Shown piece after piece: positions 48,164 through 59,060 of a stretch of 64,000 bases of DNA. Position 1 is the first letter of the stretch. Every line of letters starts with the position of its first letter. The notes below the pieces were generated by a model. It worked only from the letters and a program-made list of their open reading frames with translations, was not told the DNA's origin and did not search any database. The DNA comes from Flammula alnicola (taxonomy: Eukaryota > Basidiomycota > Agaricomycetes > Agaricales > Strophariaceae). The stretch is from positions 620,001-684,000 of the forward strand of contig JADNRV010000005.1 in the NCBI GenBank assembly GCA_015499995.1, read 5' to 3'. Both the position numbers and the translations under genes were made by a program.

Positions 48164-48916
48164 TTTACTGTGACTCTGATTGATTCACGAACAAGATGTT
48201 CTGAGGGTCTGAGTGAAAAATCTGCAGGCTTTTATACAGCACCAAGGACAATTATTTCACACAATACTTTCAAAGGGGTTATGTGATATGAACGTTCGAA
48301 CGTCCAGAAGCTCGTGTTGGAGTCACAATGCACTCTCGTGGGTACAATTGAAGATATCAAGGCGCTCGGGCGTCAAGCATATGGAGATTTTCATTGAAGT
48401 CTTCCCACCGAGGAGAGATTTGCCCGCCGAACGAACACCAGGCCTCGTCAAAGTACCAAAAGTAGACAATGTCTGACAGTATCCTCTCTCACCAGCATCC
48501 CGTTGTCCCTGCCAGAACTCGCAAGGTTTATGAAATCTCGCTTGAGAGTCCGTGTTCCACTGGAAACACCGGCCGCAAAGGACTAACAAAATTTCATCAG
48601 AACAACAGAAGGGACGTCAGGAAGGGATGAGACCTTACATAAAATAAAGAGAGATATTGTAGCTGTTGGATGACATTGGAGGAGAAAAGAGAGGTAAAAT
48701 GTATGATACAAATATCCTGGTGTTGTCTTGGTAGCATTGATACCGTTTCGCCCATATATGCAACATTCGGCACATATCGGTGCATACGCGGAACCGCGAA
48801 GACGAGCACTAAGATTGGGCGTGAATGTTTTCATGTCGGCATTATAACTGAACCGTCTTATGTATAAGACACTGGGTAAGAATCTTGACGAGCTAATAAT
48901 GAAAGCTGAACACACC
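48164..48916. other. Intergenic part of the segmental duplication
   Basis: Counterpart of 35463-36326; no gene. Confidence 0.55.
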
Positions 48917-50043
48917 ATATCGTTAAATCGATGACCTGGACATCATATGTCACTGATCTCTCCTTCTTAATTTCCACCTTGATGCCACCTTAGGGCATGT
49001 CGTTATCTCTGCCTCTTTAAGAACGTCTTATAGACAGCAGGTCATCCTATAGACATAGATCCCACGGCAAAACAAAGATACCTTGTGATATCGCTTCCTA
49101 CTACTTGTGCCGTCTTCCTCACCGATCATCGTCAAGTCTATGACCTCTGAATGGACGAGCGGAGGATTGCGACTGGTGTGAGGTGCAGGAGCCTCAGAAG
49201 ATATAACACTGTCCGCCATTAAAACGGCTGTTTTCCAACTTGGTTTGTATCAGTAAGCATGTCGGAGAAAGGGCGAGCACATACCCTTTGGCCGATATTT
49301 GAATATAAAGGTAACTATGCATCTAATAGCCACGGTAGACGTCCATTTTTTCTTCGAATGATGCATAACTTCCTGTCCTAATCTGCCAATGGTCTCTATA
49401 ATCAAGTCCTTTGTGGAACATCGAATCTTGTCCTCACTGGGTACCGTGCACCATCCCTTTCTTTGCACGCTCATGTATCTGGAGTGGCGGGAGGTCCAGG
49501 ACTGTTCCTGGTTGTGAGAAGTAGCCGCGAACTCGACTTTACAGTGAGCTCAATTTCACCAATATGGGGGGACAGTGTCGTGATGAAGTTGTCATCCTCT
49601 GCGAGGCAACATGATTATCAAACCGCATCTTGTTCATCCTCGCTAAGCATCGTCTTACCGATAAGCTCGCAATTCGAGAAGACGTAAGGTTTTATGAGAA
49701 ATCTGAGGTCGATGCACCACGGTGAGTTAAAGTAGCGCCAGCTGTCTCCTGATGTTTTGAGGATATGATATCTTTCCATATGAACGAGTACCGTCGATAA
49801 AAATTGTCGTTCCTGTTGCAAAAGCACGAATGGACTCACTGTAGCAGACTTCGAAGGCCTAGCATGGAGAGAGACTGAGAATACTACAACTTCAGGACAT
49901 GTCTGGGACAAACACACCTTCCCTGCTTCTGATGGGATCCAACACGTCGCTTCCGCCCCGTCGACAGAAAACGCTAATCAATACTCGGGCAGGCGGTTTC
50001 CATGCACCTGAATCCACCCCGAGAAGTTTGCTATGTATGGCAT
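48917..50043 (-). pseudogene. DUF7918 pseudogene, copy C
   Basis: Corresponds exon by exon to copy B: MPYIANFSGWIQVHGNRLPE, then a TGA (plus-strand 49978-49980) where B has a Gly codon, then CWIPSEAGK. The second exon changes frame around 49740 (VFSNCELIG is found one frame away). Later exons still show SEVIDLTMIGEEDGTS and a final VQVIDLTIW. One nonsense substitution plus at least one frame change indicate real decay. It sits behind barrel-protein copy 2 exactly as B sits behind copy 1. Confidence 0.75.
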
Positions 50044-50069
50044 GTGGGGAGGACTTTGAGAAGTAGGCC

Positions 50070-50480
50070 AGGAGAGCCGTTTCGAATATTCAGATAGTGG
50101 TAACTACTACTAGTAGCGTCGACTGATACGGCGGACTGAGTGCACGTGCGTCAATTGGGATGTCCATACATGGTCCGTGCCCAGCACCTGCGAGATCCCT
50201 CGACGCTATGACCGTTCACGGACACATGAAATGCGCCACTCCGCCACACTCTGCAAATCCACACGATAATGTCTTTCGCGATCCACTGTAACTTACTCGC
50301 TCTATCTACGCTTCATGAACAAACTAACAAGACCGAGGGCGATGCACCGGAGGCTCCTGACATTCGGAGATGCTTTGCATTGACTCCGTCAGAGGATCGA
50401 CTCGATCATGATCGATGTGATCATGATCAAGTACATGTACCCGCTCTGAATCTGGCACCAGCTGTGTTAGGCTGATGGTG
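50070..50480. repeat. Direct segmental repeat shared with 57610-58030
   Basis: Long stretches agree (GTCGACTGATACGGCGGACT, CATACATGGTCCGTGCC, GAGGATCGACTCGATCATGA). A small palindrome-rich segment (GATCATGATCGATGTGATCA) closes both. No gene. Confidence 0.7.
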
Positions 50481-50639
50481 CATCGATGATAATTTCAATA
50501 AGTAGTTCAATAATTTCAATTATTATGGGTCATTGATATTCTCAAATCCATTCTTATACCGTCTCTCTTAACCGATGGATACTCTGCAACAATACTGTCG
50601 TTCCTCGACCTCACTTGTGGACCAAAAGCATTCCACGCC

Positions 50640-51200
50640 CCCGTTTGTTTGGCCTGTACTAGGTATCTCTGCTTTGTCTTCGCTGTACTTACTCTGCGCG
50701 AACATACAACTAAAAAGCTGTATCGATCAATAACTACGACAATTATTACTGACATGCTGTGTACATGTTAGTAACCAGATATATGTCCACTCCCAATATA
50801 AAATATTGGCTCGTGGGCTGTCTAAAGGATAAGAATAGATTATCACTGTTATGCCTAGTGGAAGTACTTTTTTTTTTTTACATAGGAGACGTCCATTACA
50901 ATCGATCGTTACACTGATAAAAGAGCACCATCTGTCCTTTCAACAGACCGCTAACGCAGGAAGGGCGCTTCCAAGGAACCGCTGGAGAGCATCGGCTCTA
51001 TCGTCTATAGCTAGTGAGTAGATGCTGCGAAGTGACATTGCACAGTGGGATACGTTCTTCCAGATCCGAGACGTCTGACAACCGGTTTTCTACCATGATA
51101 CTTACTCTAGATATTAGTCCCAGAATCATCAAAACAGACGCCCCAATCCCCGCACTCGCCACGAACCATAAGCAATGAACAATGAGCAACAAGAATTCAG
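50640..51200. repeat. Direct segmental repeat, copy 2
   Basis: Partner of 46880-47370. The minus strand holds a short membrane-protein frame (51210-50998) with one strong hydrophobic helix (LLIVHCLWFVASAGIGASVL), interrupted downstream; probably a gene remnant. Confidence 0.65.
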
Positions 51201-51210
51201 ATATTATCAA

Positions 51211-51732
51211 TTAAAAGCAAGCCAGGAAAAACCCAACACATATACATACAATAGCTACTGCACTATTCTCGAGTACTCGACTCGAACTCGACTCGATCCC
51301 CAGCTCCCAAGATCCTATGTATCTATCCCAAGCTCAACGACGACGTCGGCCCAGAGCAAACTTGGAACTTGAAAGAGTAAGTTGGAGTCGGAACGAACAA
51401 AAAAGAAGGAAAAAACTATGCAAGACTAGAAAAAATAGATAAGCAAGCAAAGGAGGAAAGAAAGTGCATTCAAAATTCGATGGTAGGGTATTGAGTGGTT
51501 ATGGAAAATGGATGTAGAGAGTGCAGATGGAGTGTCGAAGAGGCGTAATAGCAACCAAGAGATAGAGAGAGACGAGAGTGGATAACAGAGTTCGACGTGT
51601 ATAGTATATGATGAGTGTCGTGGTCGTATGAAAAACAAAGAAAAGAAAAAAACAGAGCAAGGAGAAAAGAGAAAGCATATACAATGATCAACGCCAAAAG
51701 AAAAGAAAAAAAAAAGTTCCTTGATGTCGATG
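51211..51732. other. Intergenic, low complexity
   Basis: Purine-rich on the plus strand (AGAAAAGAAAAAA-type runs); open frames over it are compositional. Confidence 0.4.
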
Positions 51733-53380
51733 CTATAGCGCAACGCTCGCCCAGCCATCCTCCGCCTGCGCTGCCATCGCCGCACTCACACCGCCCGTAT
51801 TCCTCCTCCGCGGCGCCGGCTTCCTCGGCTTCACCTCCTCTTCCTCCTCCTGCTCCTCCTCATCCATCCCCATCCCCACATCCATATCCTGTCCGCCACC
51901 CTCACTCATCCCCCCCATACCCCCCACACCACCAACGCCACCACCCCGCGAACTCTCCACCGCCCTCGCACACTCCCCCCCCGCCTCGCTCCTCAAATGC
52001 CGATTCAGCGCATCCATCCTCGCAAACTGCTTCCTACACCCCTCGCACTCAAATGGGCAGAAATTACTATGCAGCTGCTCACGCTGCTTACAATCACGCT
52101 GCCTTGCGAACTCCTTCCCGCACCCCGCTGAGTGGCACTTGTACGGCTTCTGCTCGTAGTGCGAGCGCAGGTAGCCTTTGAGGACGAACGTGAACCCCCG
52201 CGTGAACGTGCTGTTGCACCCCGGGATCGTGCACACAAAGTTGGCGTCCTGCTTCTGACGCCGGATGGACGTGTTGGCCGTGGGCCCCATCGTCACGTTC
52301 TGTTTGGCGATCTGCAGCTGCCCGGTACATCCCCCCAGCGGACTCGCCCGCCCGCCGTCTCTCTGGCCGCCACCGCCTCGCGACAATGCCCCCTCACCAG
52401 CACCACAATCAAGCCCCGAAGCATACACACCCCGACTCGTAATGGCCACCTCGCCATACCCCGCACTCACGGGTGGCTCCCCAATATCGTCCATCCCAAG
52501 CCCCATCCCATCCATCCCCATCCCATACACGCCCGCGTCGGCTGCATTCGTGGTCGCAGCAGACGAAATCCCAATATTCAGCCTGCCCGTCCCCCATGCC
52601 CATCGCGAAGCTACCACCGCCCCCAACGCCCATCCCCATCCCCATCCCAAGGCCGCCACCACCCAATTCACTCCGAGATCGCCATCGTTGTCCTCCAGCT
52701 CGCCGTACCGTGCCCTTGGACTCGCGTTGGGGCTAGGATACGGGAAAACTCTCCTCGGCGCCGACAGGCCCACGCCCAGCCCCCGCCAGAGCCACATACC
52801 TCCGCACCGCGATCCGACTGCGAGCCCGACGCGCGACGGAAGTGGCCTATACCACCCACACTGCCACCTGGGGACAGCGATCAGCGTATCGGCGGCAGCG
52901 CGGATGCAGAATTCGCACTGGCATTGTTGGGGTTGGGCGACGACGACAGGGACAGAGAAGGCAGATGCTGCGGATGGAGGAACTGAATCTCGCTGCTGCC
53001 GTGCATCCTGCCCCCGATCGAGCTTGATTACCCGTGGTGCGGCGCATAGTGCCCAGGCCTATCGCACCACCACCAAGACCCATGCCGAGACCAAGCCCGC
53101 CACTGACAGAAGCGCTTCTGATATCCTCCGAGCGCGAGAGCGATAGTGGATAGGATGTGGGGCGTTCAGCGAGTCAGATATCGAGCGGTACATCATGTCA
53201 GGCGAGAGAAGTTGCTGTTGCTCTGTTGTTCGCTTTCCCTGCGTCCACTCCTCACCTGCATGCGCCGGCGCGGCATTACCACCAAACGTAAAACTCTGGA
53301 TCTGCTGCTGTGGTGGTGGTGGTGTAGTCGCTGCTGTTGTTGTGCCTTCTGCTGCGCGTACTATACTCTTTCCCCCAGTA
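51733..53380 (-). pseudogene. Decayed copy of a C2H2 transcription factor (C-terminal half)
   Basis: The minus frame 52797-51733 is open for 354 codons and ends with three finger-like units. Finger 1 (CTIPGCNSTFTRGFTFVLKG, then YLRSH) has two extra residues and Tyr for the first His. Finger 2 (CHSAGCGKEFARQRDCKQRE, then QLH) has Arg for the first His. Finger 3 (CEGCRKQFARMDALNRHL) is intact. Upstream, FPYPSPNASPRARYGEL fits the usual linker, and an upstream frame holds QQQIQSFTFGGNAAP and SPDMMYRSISDSLN, separated by frame changes near 53100. No N-terminal half is found. The native N-terminal half of the same family lies at 62747 onwards, so this looks like a truncated, decaying duplicate. 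A reduced functional protein cannot be excluded. Confidence 0.65.
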
Positions 53381-54034
53381 AGACCGCTAACTCGTTGCCT
53401 GGATGGCCGTGCAGCCTTTTGCTGGCAAGGACAACGGGCGTCCTAGATGTGAGTGTTGTTTTACGTGCTGGGTGAGTTGTGTTGCAGCTGCGGCGAAGCA
53501 CTTGATCCAGAGGCTATAGCAGATGGGGATGTCTCTCCTCACAGTGAAGAGGTGGTGGTTGAAGATAAGAGGGGACGCTGTGATGATGCATGGCGCGGCG
53601 GACTGCAGGTAGGGGCGGACTTGGGCGGACCTTGATGGGATGATGGGACGGTATGAGTGACAATGAAGCGATACCGAGAGTGCGTGCAGCTGCGCTCTGG
53701 GCTGCTCACACCACAGCGCACTGCACTGCTAGCACGCTGAAAGAACAGGGAGTTGGGAGCCAGATTGGGAGCCACTATACCGAGTAAGGTAAGCCTAGAC
53801 GAGGTGAAGGGAAGAGATTGGGAGCGAGATTGGGTATATATATTGGAAAGTTTGGTTGAGGGTATGCCCGGGTCCCGAGCAGGTCGCTGGCTCACAAGGC
53901 TACGCCGAAGGCTAGAATCGGAAATGAAATGAAATAGATATTGGCTGACTACATTGCGTAAGTAATTCAGGTAAATAATTACCTCGCCAGCGCATCGTGG
54001 ATGAGGAGAACGGAGAACTACATACGGGCTATAC
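53381..54034. other. Intergenic, no gene seen
   Basis: GC-rich near the pseudogene, otherwise unremarkable. Confidence 0.4.
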
Positions 54035-54696
54035 GAGTAGACTAGGGACTAGCATGGTAACGACCGGTAACGACCGGTATGAAAACCGCGGTTTAACCAA
54101 ATACGGTATGGTACGGTACGGCCACCGCGGTTACCGGTTCTACCGACCGTATATTTGCAATCTGACTTCATGGCTTGAATATTGTCGTGTCTGGGCATGC
54201 TTTGCATGTTCTTTCTTTTCTTGAGACATAATAGACCTCTAATCAATGTTTAAATACATTTTATATGATTCAATTTAGCCCCGTCCCTTGGGCGGTGTGC
54301 AAGATGGCTAATGCCATGAGTCGAAAATACAGACCCCAACGGAGTATAGCCATATTTTAATTTCTGGGGTATCTAAAGTGCTTAAAAAAATTTGGCATAT
54401 ATTCCATAATATTTGCAGTCAATGTACCCTTCAATTTATATGGATATCCCCAGACGAAAGGTATCAAAAGACGAAAGGATGGGACACATCTATGAGCATT
54501 AGTAATTTTGTATACGGTTCTTTATTTAGATCTAGTCACAGTTTTAAAGTCAGATAAGTCTTTCTCAGGGTGCCGATTGTTCCGGAAAACCACGGTTTTT
54601 TGTACTTATCCACGGTTCTGTACCGTACCTTACCGGTAACTAAAATTACGGTTTTACCACGGAAATGACCGGTCCGTGCTAGTCCCTAGAGTAGAC
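54035..54696. mobile_element. hAT-type MITE
   Basis: Element at 54043-54688 (646 bp) with terminal inverted repeat TAGGGACTAGCA and an 8-bp target duplication GAGTAGAC (54035-54042 and 54689-54696). Subterminal ACCGGTAACGACCGGTA-type repeats and CCGCGGTT/ACCGTAC motifs are found at both ends. An 8-bp duplication with TAGGG-type ends is the hAT hallmark. No transposase inside. Confidence 0.85.
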
Positions 54697-55468
54697 TCTA
54701 GAGAGATTGAGAGAGATTGGTGTCATTTTCCGAGGACGTCGGCCGAAGTCATGTGATATGATGATCTATATTATAATACGACAACGGTATTTCTCACGGG
54801 GGGACAAATATGTCTTCTGATTGGTTGAGACAAACCACCAATGGTGGTGCAAACTCTAACATGGCTGGCCAGACGGTCCAGACCTTAAGTCACGCCGCTC
54901 AATCGCGACTCAATCGACGCTGCCACTGGCCAGGCTTCACACCAGGCTTGGTTGACAATCTGCAGAACGTCGTGCGTGGCAACTCTCAGTGATGCCACAG
55001 GGTGTGCTCGAGGCTGTACCATATTAGCATATCTACAAGGATCCTATTTGATCAGTGGTATTTGTACTTACTCTGGAAGCACTGGCATTTGAAGAAGGGT
55101 GTTGGATGATGGACAACACTGAGACTGACAAAGTAGAATTACATGGTTCTGGATACCAGGTCCCCAAGGAAGCCATGAGCTGCTGAAGGCGATGCCGCGC
55201 CTACGCGCGGCGGCGCTTTGAAGGGGAAGGGCGGCTATTGGAATTTATTTTTCCAATAAATTCAATCTTAATTCAATTGGACAAAAAGATTCATGCCGTG
55301 CGAAGCACGCGTCGCAGGCTAGTTATAATCATATAATAATCTTCTGCTAATAATACTATGGTCCCCCCGTAGCCCCCCGTGTCACAACGTGAATGCATTA
55401 TCAAATCCCTTCTTATACCATCTCCTTTAACTGATGGATACTCTACAACAATATTGTTGTTCCTCAAT
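54697..55468. other. Intergenic, no gene seen
   Basis: A 60-codon frame (54810-54992) has no recognisable features. A short inverted stretch (GGAATTTATTTTTCCAATAAATTC) lies near 55239. Confidence 0.35.
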
Positions 55469-57450
55469 ATGACATCGAGGATTCACTCTCCTCAAACTCG
55501 CCCATTTTTTTCTGGCTATAATATGCTCATTACGGGAGGTGTATTCAACCACTTCAATGCACCTCACCCTGATATGATAAACTTGCATAAATCTGCTGAC
55601 GGTGGTGAGCTCGCGTTCGTTTCTTGGCTGTGTGAGCGTGTTATAACCGTGGGCTATTAAATATGTAGGCTTCCATATGCTGAGCCAAGCCATTTCGCCC
55701 GGTGCAATGCACGACTCGTCCGAGCGTTACCCTCCTCCGCGGTGTCGCAATGGCGCGCGTGCTGAGACCATAGCTCAGGATGTCATTATCTGGGCTAGGA
55801 AACTATACCCCTCGACAACTAAAATTCTGTGGCTTCAGGGACCACACAACACTGCGAAGACATGTACAGCGATCGCGCAGACCGTCTCTGAGGTTTGCCA
55901 TGCTGAGGGTCAGCTTGCGGGGAGCTTTTTCTTCGATCAGCATAGATGTGGAGGAGATGACGGACGCTACCTCTTCTCGACACTCGCGTACCAGATAGCA
56001 ATGAATGTCCCGGGCATGCGCGAGCATGTCAACCTCGCCATGGCTCATGACCCCACCTTGCCTACCAAGTCCATCGCAGTGCAGGTTCAGTCGCTTATCG
56101 TTCGGCCATTCCGGCAATTGCGCGCCACATCTACAATATACCTAAAGGCATCAATGGTCGTCGTCATCGACGGACTTGATCAATGCCGTGGCCAGGAAAC
56201 TCAACGGGACATCCTATTGCTCATCGCAGATCTTGCGTCGAGTGCGCACCAAATTCCTCTTCGCTTTCTTATCACAAGCCAGTCTAAACCAGATATTCGT
56301 GCAGCATTCGATAATGACGGCCTTGCTTCCATGACTCACCGCATCGTCGTGGACGCGCCTTCAAGTTACGACGATGATACGAGCAAGCCCCAGTCAAGCT
56401 TTACGAGCCCAGACTCGACATTCTCTCGCCTATTTCATTCTGTTATCAACTTTGGATACCTTCTAAACGCCCGCAATGAGCAGAGGCTGTGCAGGTGCCA
56501 TACCGTACGGTATGGAAAAGCCTGTGTGGCAGAGGCATCCGCCGGGATGGTTATGTGCCCCACATGCATCTCGGAAACCCCTGGGCATCGAGTGCGTGGG
56601 CATTGTCGAGGCGCACACTGAAAAAGATGAAGAACATGGATGGTCCCCCCGTTATAGCGGCTCGACCGGAACGGTCATGATGATGTTTGACTCCTTTCGC
56701 CGTCCTTGACGCCCTGGCGTTTCTCCCTCAAATCTTGCTATCACTCATCTATTTTCTGCTGTCGTCCATACATCCGTTGTGAGTATGAATAATGTACTGT
56801 CGTGTACAACCATATAGACAACTAACTAAATACACCCGTCCAAGTAGCACACTTTTCTCTTTCGCACTTTTTGTCCTCTCTCGCGTTATCTTTTTTCCTA
56901 TGCACCCGCAGACACCATGGTTTTTAGTGGCCCTCCCTCGACTCTAGAAAGTCTTTTTTTTTGTTGCTCCGCTTTTAATATAGATAATTGGAGTTCGTCA
57001 AATCCTATTCGACGTGCAGCAAAACGCCCTTAAGCTTTCACCCGACTCACCGTCTCAAGCGGATTGAAGGGATTCTACGCAGTGCATTATTCCTGATCCG
57101 TTGACGCATGCGCACTTAACAGGCCGCGTCCGTAGATGCAGGTGCGACCTTTCAAATTTCAACCTCTACCGGTAGCTACAAAGTGAAAGATATCGGGACA
57201 GAGAGGGTAATCATGGCTCGCTTTGTCCACCAATCATCCTATTTGGTATATCTGCACTTTACTCAGTGTAACGCGGATCCCTGCAACGAGCCACATACGC
57301 GGCCCGTGAAACACTTGCGCTTGACATTCAAAGAGTGCCCGCTTTTGAGCGCTGGATTCGTCGAAAGGCAAGCGGCAGGTCCATTCTGCCTATAAAGCTC
57401 GAGCAACTCCATGAGTTCAGGAGCCTGTTCAAGCCCATCTATAAAAATTG
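55380..57450. repeat. Inverted segmental duplication, arm 2
   Basis: Reverse-oriented partner of 43500-45760. Contains the second truncated NACHT gene, 3' DNA shared with arm 1 (AGTAGCACACTTTTCTCTTT and complement) and the DUF7918 remnant. Arms are about 9.6 kb apart. Confidence 0.75.
55469..56621 (+). CDS. Truncated NACHT/STAND NTPase, copy 2
   Basis: Exons 55469-55604 and 55669-56621, phase consistent, 362 residues. N-terminal FFSGYNMLITGGVFNHFN, then DVIIWARKLYPSTTKILWLQ, P-loop-like GPHNTAKTC at 103-111 (Ala replaces the Gly before Lys), SFFFDQHRCGGDDGRYLFST, Walker B VVVIDGLDQC near 209-218 and IPLRFLITSQSKPDIRAAF. The frame ends after CRCHTVRYGKACVAEASAGM without the rest of the helical domain or any repeat domain. 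Same P-loop change as copy 1, so it predates the duplication. Confidence 0.65.
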
Positions 57451-57750
57451 TGTGAGCAATCTGCAATTTGGATTCCCATGGCGAACCCTTCAGTTCATGT
57501 ATTTCGAATTCCAATTCGTCATCACTCTGCGTCGCGTCTTGCTCTCTGTTTCGCTTTCGAGCAACTCTATGTGGTGCAGAAGCTGGAAAGCCCCAAGTCC
57601 AAGACCGTTGCGGAGAGCCGTTTTGATTCAGATAGTGGTAACTGGCCCTCGCGTCGACTGATACGGCGGACTGAAGCGGACTGAGTGCGTGCGTCAACGG
57701 GATGCACTGTTCATACATGGTCCGTGCCAAGCGCCCTGCCAGCTCCTCGA
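57263..57750 (-). pseudogene. DUF7918 C-terminal remnant
   Basis: The minus frame reads GFPASAPHRVARKRNREQDA, TQSDDELEFEIHELKGSPWE and AHTIFIDGLEQAPELMELLE. Parts of the same DNA occur at 38160-38310 (end of DUF7918 copy D) and in arm 1 near 43700. No N-terminal DUF7918 domain is attached. Confidence 0.45.
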
Positions 57751-58030
57751 CGCTACATATCACGTGCACATCAAATGCGCCACTCGGACTCCGCCACACT
57801 CTGCAAATTCACACGATATGTACGTCTTTCGCGAGCCATAACTTACTCGCTCTATGGACGCTTCATGAGCAAACTAACAAGAACAAGGGCGACGCACCGG
57901 AGATGCTTTGCATTGATTCCGTCGGAGGATCGACTCGATCATGATCGATGTGATCACGATCAGGTACATGTACTGCCCCGCGCTGAATCTGGCACCAGCT
58001 GCAGGCTGTGTTAGGCTCAGGCTGTGATGA
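57610..58030. repeat. Direct segmental repeat shared with 50070-50480
   Basis: See the partner entry; begins next to the DUF7918 remnant and ends just after the palindrome-rich segment GATCATGATCGATGTGATCA. Confidence 0.7.
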
Positions 58031-59060
58031 TGATTTACCCGGTGTCGTTTGTGCACTATGTGTGCATATGGACGCACATCGGACGACGTTGCCAGAGTTG
58101 GATCATGAAACACTTTGCTTGAGAGGACCAGCAAAGTACGTACTGTAAGACCGAAGGAATTGGATGGGGTGCGGATACGTACGGACCACCCTGAAACATG
58201 GAAATTATTCGTCGAATTCCAGATTTCGAGCGTGGAAGCGGACCCTCGGTCTTCGTTCAATGGCACGCACCCGTGGAAGGGGAAGCCAACCTTCCTCACA
58301 CCAAGGAGCTAGTTCCATTGGTCGTTGGTACCCACGCCTTGAACGGTCGAAGCGCAAGTTATTTTCAGCACCTGGCACGGGGCTGGTATAAATAAAACCA
58401 GCACCGCCAAACGGTCATTCCCACAATTAAGTATCGCCGTTCTCACTGAGGGCTCAGTTTCATAGAATTGGGAGTGCGCCATCGCCACAGCCTTCACACA
58501 TTGGCCTGTTTCACCTCAGGGTGTCTTCCGTAATGTACTGCGTCATAAACGGCAATTCTTGTCGTCCAGAAATACGTCCGACAGGTGCACGAACAGTGGG
58601 GAATATCAATGCAGAGATACGTACTTACCGACCTGAGAAAATGCGACGCACCAGAGAAACAAAGAGATATATTGGCCTCCTTTCATGTCCTTGTATGGCG
58701 CAACACTCTATACTTTTAAACGCAATCGCAATCGTGAAGATGGAAGTGTTGCTGTCAAAATAAATCAACGTCTATAGCGGCTTCTAGTGTTGATACTGAA
58801 GTCAATGTTAGAGCTCACACATGATCGACTTGGAACGCTCACAGCTTCGAAATTAGACGTGTGATCCAGTCGTAAATCTCAACCAATTTCCATGGGGAGG
58901 GTCCATCGTACTCGCGCTGCGCGTTTCAAGTTTTCGAGTTTAAGCTAGCTAGATGTTATATTCAGCGTGGGCTATCTCGAGGTTATCGTATTCGAAGACG
59001 TTCATGTGATTCAAGTCGAGTATAGTAATCCCACTGACACACATAATGCATAATACGGCA
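58031..59060. other. Intergenic, no gene seen
   Basis: Short frames on both strands, no recognisable product. Confidence 0.35.

Noticed and set aside
51615..53146. Long plus-strand frames (188-293 codons) over 51.6-53.1 kb
   Set aside because: Low-complexity Pro/Ser/His-rich translations antisense to the zinc-finger copy; they are GC-rich shadows.
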